From contig NC_049991.1 in assembly GCF_000003815.2 (NCBI RefSeq), positions 4,653,857 through 4,701,536 of the forward strand: 47,680 nt of DNA, written 5' to 3'. Source of the DNA: Branchiostoma floridae. Its lineage: Eukaryota > Chordata > Leptocardii > Amphioxiformes > Branchiostomatidae. Below, one piece after another: positions 45,596 to 47,680 of this stretch (position 1 is the stretch's first letter; each line of letters begins with the position of its first letter). A program made the position numbers and the translations under genes. The notes under the pieces were generated by a model that saw nothing but the letters and a program-made list of their open reading frames with translations, was not told the origin of the DNA and searched no databases.

Positions 45596-45839
45596 CTGTG
45601 TGAGGAGGGGAGACGTGAAAAGTAAGTTGCGCAGCAGAAGGTTAAAAATTAGACCTTCTTAATAGTGCGAACTTGAAATTTTCTTTGAAATCTATCTGAC
45701 GATTTATTGTTAGGGGGAAAGGTAAGATTTCCCATTTAGTCAAAATTTGTTCCGTTCAGCTGTTAACGGTTAAGTTTGTGTAAGGACAGGTATGAGTTGA
45801 TGGGTCCCGTGGAGGGATACAGGGAAAATACAGGCAAAT

Positions 45840-46235
45840 CACACATTTATACCACTACAAGGTGCATAAATGTGAAAATTATGTGAATTTTCTGGAAAAT
45901 TCTATGAAAATGTGATATGATGTGATATTATGTGAAACATTTTGAGGTTCAATAGCATCACATTTTATCACATAAGTTGACATATAATCACATAGAATAA
46001 CATTCACGTCACATTTCTGAGGGGTGGCACAGAAATTGAGCTTTATGTGAAAAAAATGTTATAAGTTTACATCACATTTTTTCACATTTCCCCAAAACGG
46101 TCTTGAAGAATCACATTCTGAAATGTAAAAATATGTTACCTAATGTGACATTGGTTGTGCAGCCATTATGTGAAATAATGTGACTGTCGATACACGTCTC
46201 GACCGGCTATACTTATGTGATTTTTATGTGAAAAG
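45840..46235. repeat. ATGTGA/TCACAT-rich low-complexity region
   Basis: Dozens of TATGTGA, AATGTGA and their complements TCACATA and TCACATT over 400 bp up to the gap. Many near-palindromes, no clear unit length. Confidence 0.75.
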
Positions 46236-46244
46236 GCTCTTGAT

Positions 46245-46574
46245 NNNNNNNNNNNNNNNNNNNNNNNNNNNNNNNNNNNNNNNNNNNNNNNNNNNNNNNN
46301 NNNNNNNNNNNNNNNNNNNNNNNNNNNNNNNNNNNNNNNNNNNNNNNNNNNNNNNNNNNNNNNNNNNNNNNNNNNNNNNNNNNNNNNNNNNNNNNNNNNN
46401 NNNNNNNNNNNNNNNNNNNNNNNNNNNNNNNNNNNNNNNNNNNNNNNNNNNNNNNNNNNNNNNNNNNNNNNNNNNNNNNNNNNNNNNNNNNNNNNNNNNN
46501 NNNNNNNNNNNNNNNNNNNNNNNNNNNNNNNNNNNNNNNNNNNNNNNNNNNNNNNNNNNNNNNNNNNNNNNNNN
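46245..46574. other. Assembly gap, 330 N
   Basis: A run of N of non-standard length, so probably a size estimate. Upstream exons of the gene may lie inside it. Confidence 0.99.
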
Positions 46575-47680
46575 CCCCTCCCCTCGCGCGCGACTGCTAT
46601 GTTACTGATTATCTAATTTACAAGTGAAAGCACCGAATTTCATGACCATGCACTTATGGTCGTCCGTTATGTATCACTTCCTGCTCTTCCTTTGTGTACC
46701 ACCAAACAGTTGAGATTTAAGAAGTTACTGATCTACTAATTGAAACTTATCGACTCAGTTTGTAAAACCGTCCTGTTCAAAATATTTTGTGAAAGCATTA
46801 CGGCCAACTAAAATTAGAAATTCTCATCAGTACTATTTTAAAGAGCCAAATTGTTGTGTCAACAAGTGACCCTACTGGATAGACAACAAAGGAAATGGTG
46901 GACCAGTTATCATGGGAATAGTTGTGTTTGTGCCGAGGTCAGATTTAACTCAATAGAGGACTCTCGTCCTTATTGATTTGCTTAATAGCAATTACAAGCG
47001 AACGGCACACAAGCCAGCAATGAAATCAACAAGAACGTGCTTTATATTTAAGCAGAAGCGGACATACACTGGAGTTTGGAATAAATTTTTTTCTAACATG
47101 GACATGCTAAACGCCTCTAAGAAAGCTAATGGATCAAGTACATGTATATGGACAGGCGTCACTAATATGGTAATTGAGGTCAACTAGTTCATGTACGTAC
47201 TCGGGATCGACCGTCCGAGCGGGTGTCGAACGTCGGCGAGTTCCGATCTCGAGCGAAGGCACCCGAAGGTCGCCGAAGGCGATCAACGACCAGCGAGCGG
47301 AGCGTGATTTTTCTAGGAAGGAGAGCTAGTCAAGCGCTGATGGGGGCGTTTTATGAGCGCAGCGGGTGGACATTGTCTGGTGGCTCGGCTTGAGTGCCAG
47401 TTTGCTTGTGTGGCACCACTGTGTACTAGTGTGACACTTTTATATGTATACATCCTGACTTATTGTGACCTGTACTTAGCTCGGTTGGGCAAAATTGTAC
47501 AATAAAGGTCTTCATTCAATTATCAGTAAAGTATCTCCTCTTTGTGCAGCCAACAACAAAAATTCCGAGGCCTATTGTCCATGGTCAACCTGGGTGTTCG
47601 GGGCGTCATAAAGACAATAGCAAAAATTAACACACTGAAATGTATGCAGCTGCAGGGCCGGAACAAACAATGGCGGTAAT
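46575..47680. other. Right edge, no gene seen
   Basis: No exon with domain or clear borders. 47205-47290 and 47545-47590 resemble the dispersed repeat split by the LINE at 13255-14480. The upstream part of the gene was not found here. Confidence 0.5.

Noticed and set aside
43400-45595. A start codon for the host gene in the first exon seen
   Set aside because: The exon begins at a good acceptor in phase 1 and the WSC-like domain has no signal peptide, so the gene starts upstream.
46180-46608. Open frame across the 330-N gap
   Set aside because: It consists almost only of unknown bases.

Overview
This window is animal nuclear DNA. Coding sequence is split into short exons with GT..AG borders, introns are full of transposons and simple repeats, and two runs of N mark assembly gaps. 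The domain mix (von Willebrand D assemblies, tectonin repeats, VWA, a WSC-like domain), the abundance of small inverted-repeat transposons and a dispersed motif of the type CCGCGAA..TTAAATCC at the left edge all suggest a lancelet (Branchiostoma). That is a judgement from memory, not a proof.

One host gene fills the window, on the minus strand from about 45.6 kb down to a stop codon at 2115. I placed 33 exons by hand. Joined, they keep one open frame of 1,903 codons plus stop. The first exon seen begins at an acceptor, so the true start and any signal peptide lie further right, in or beyond the gap at 46245-46574. The order in the protein is: a WSC-like Cys-rich domain; module 1 (VWD-C8-TIL-E assembly, then six tectonin repeats); a short linker; module 2 (the same again); a VWA domain with a complete metal site; a short helical stretch; and a very acidic tail of 11-residue repeats. 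The modules match exon for exon, often to the base in length, and share some intron sequence, so one arose from the other by tandem genomic duplication. The product looks like a large extracellular or mucosal adhesion or lectin-type protein. That role is inferred.

The intron inside the VWD domain of module 2 (16120-32256) is about 16 kb, against 0.65 kb for its partner in module 1. It holds a Helentron-type rolling-circle transposon on the minus strand with one uninterrupted 2,365-codon frame: OTU protease, zinc-finger region, HUH/two-tyrosine Rep, Pif1-like helicase and an EEP-type endonuclease. Two long tandem arrays follow the frame. To its right lies a roughly 1.9 kb block present twice across a 100-N gap (probably an assembly overlap), which carries a HINE/pearl-like element: roughly 160-bp repeats, a GAAA tract and a terminal hairpin.

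Other introns hold a 5'-truncated LINE with a 14-bp target duplication, two decayed LINE tails, at least six inverted-repeat elements (most with target duplications), minisatellites and microsatellites. Several intronic arrays contain copies of the neighbouring exon border. No RNA genes, CRISPR arrays or prokaryotic features were seen.
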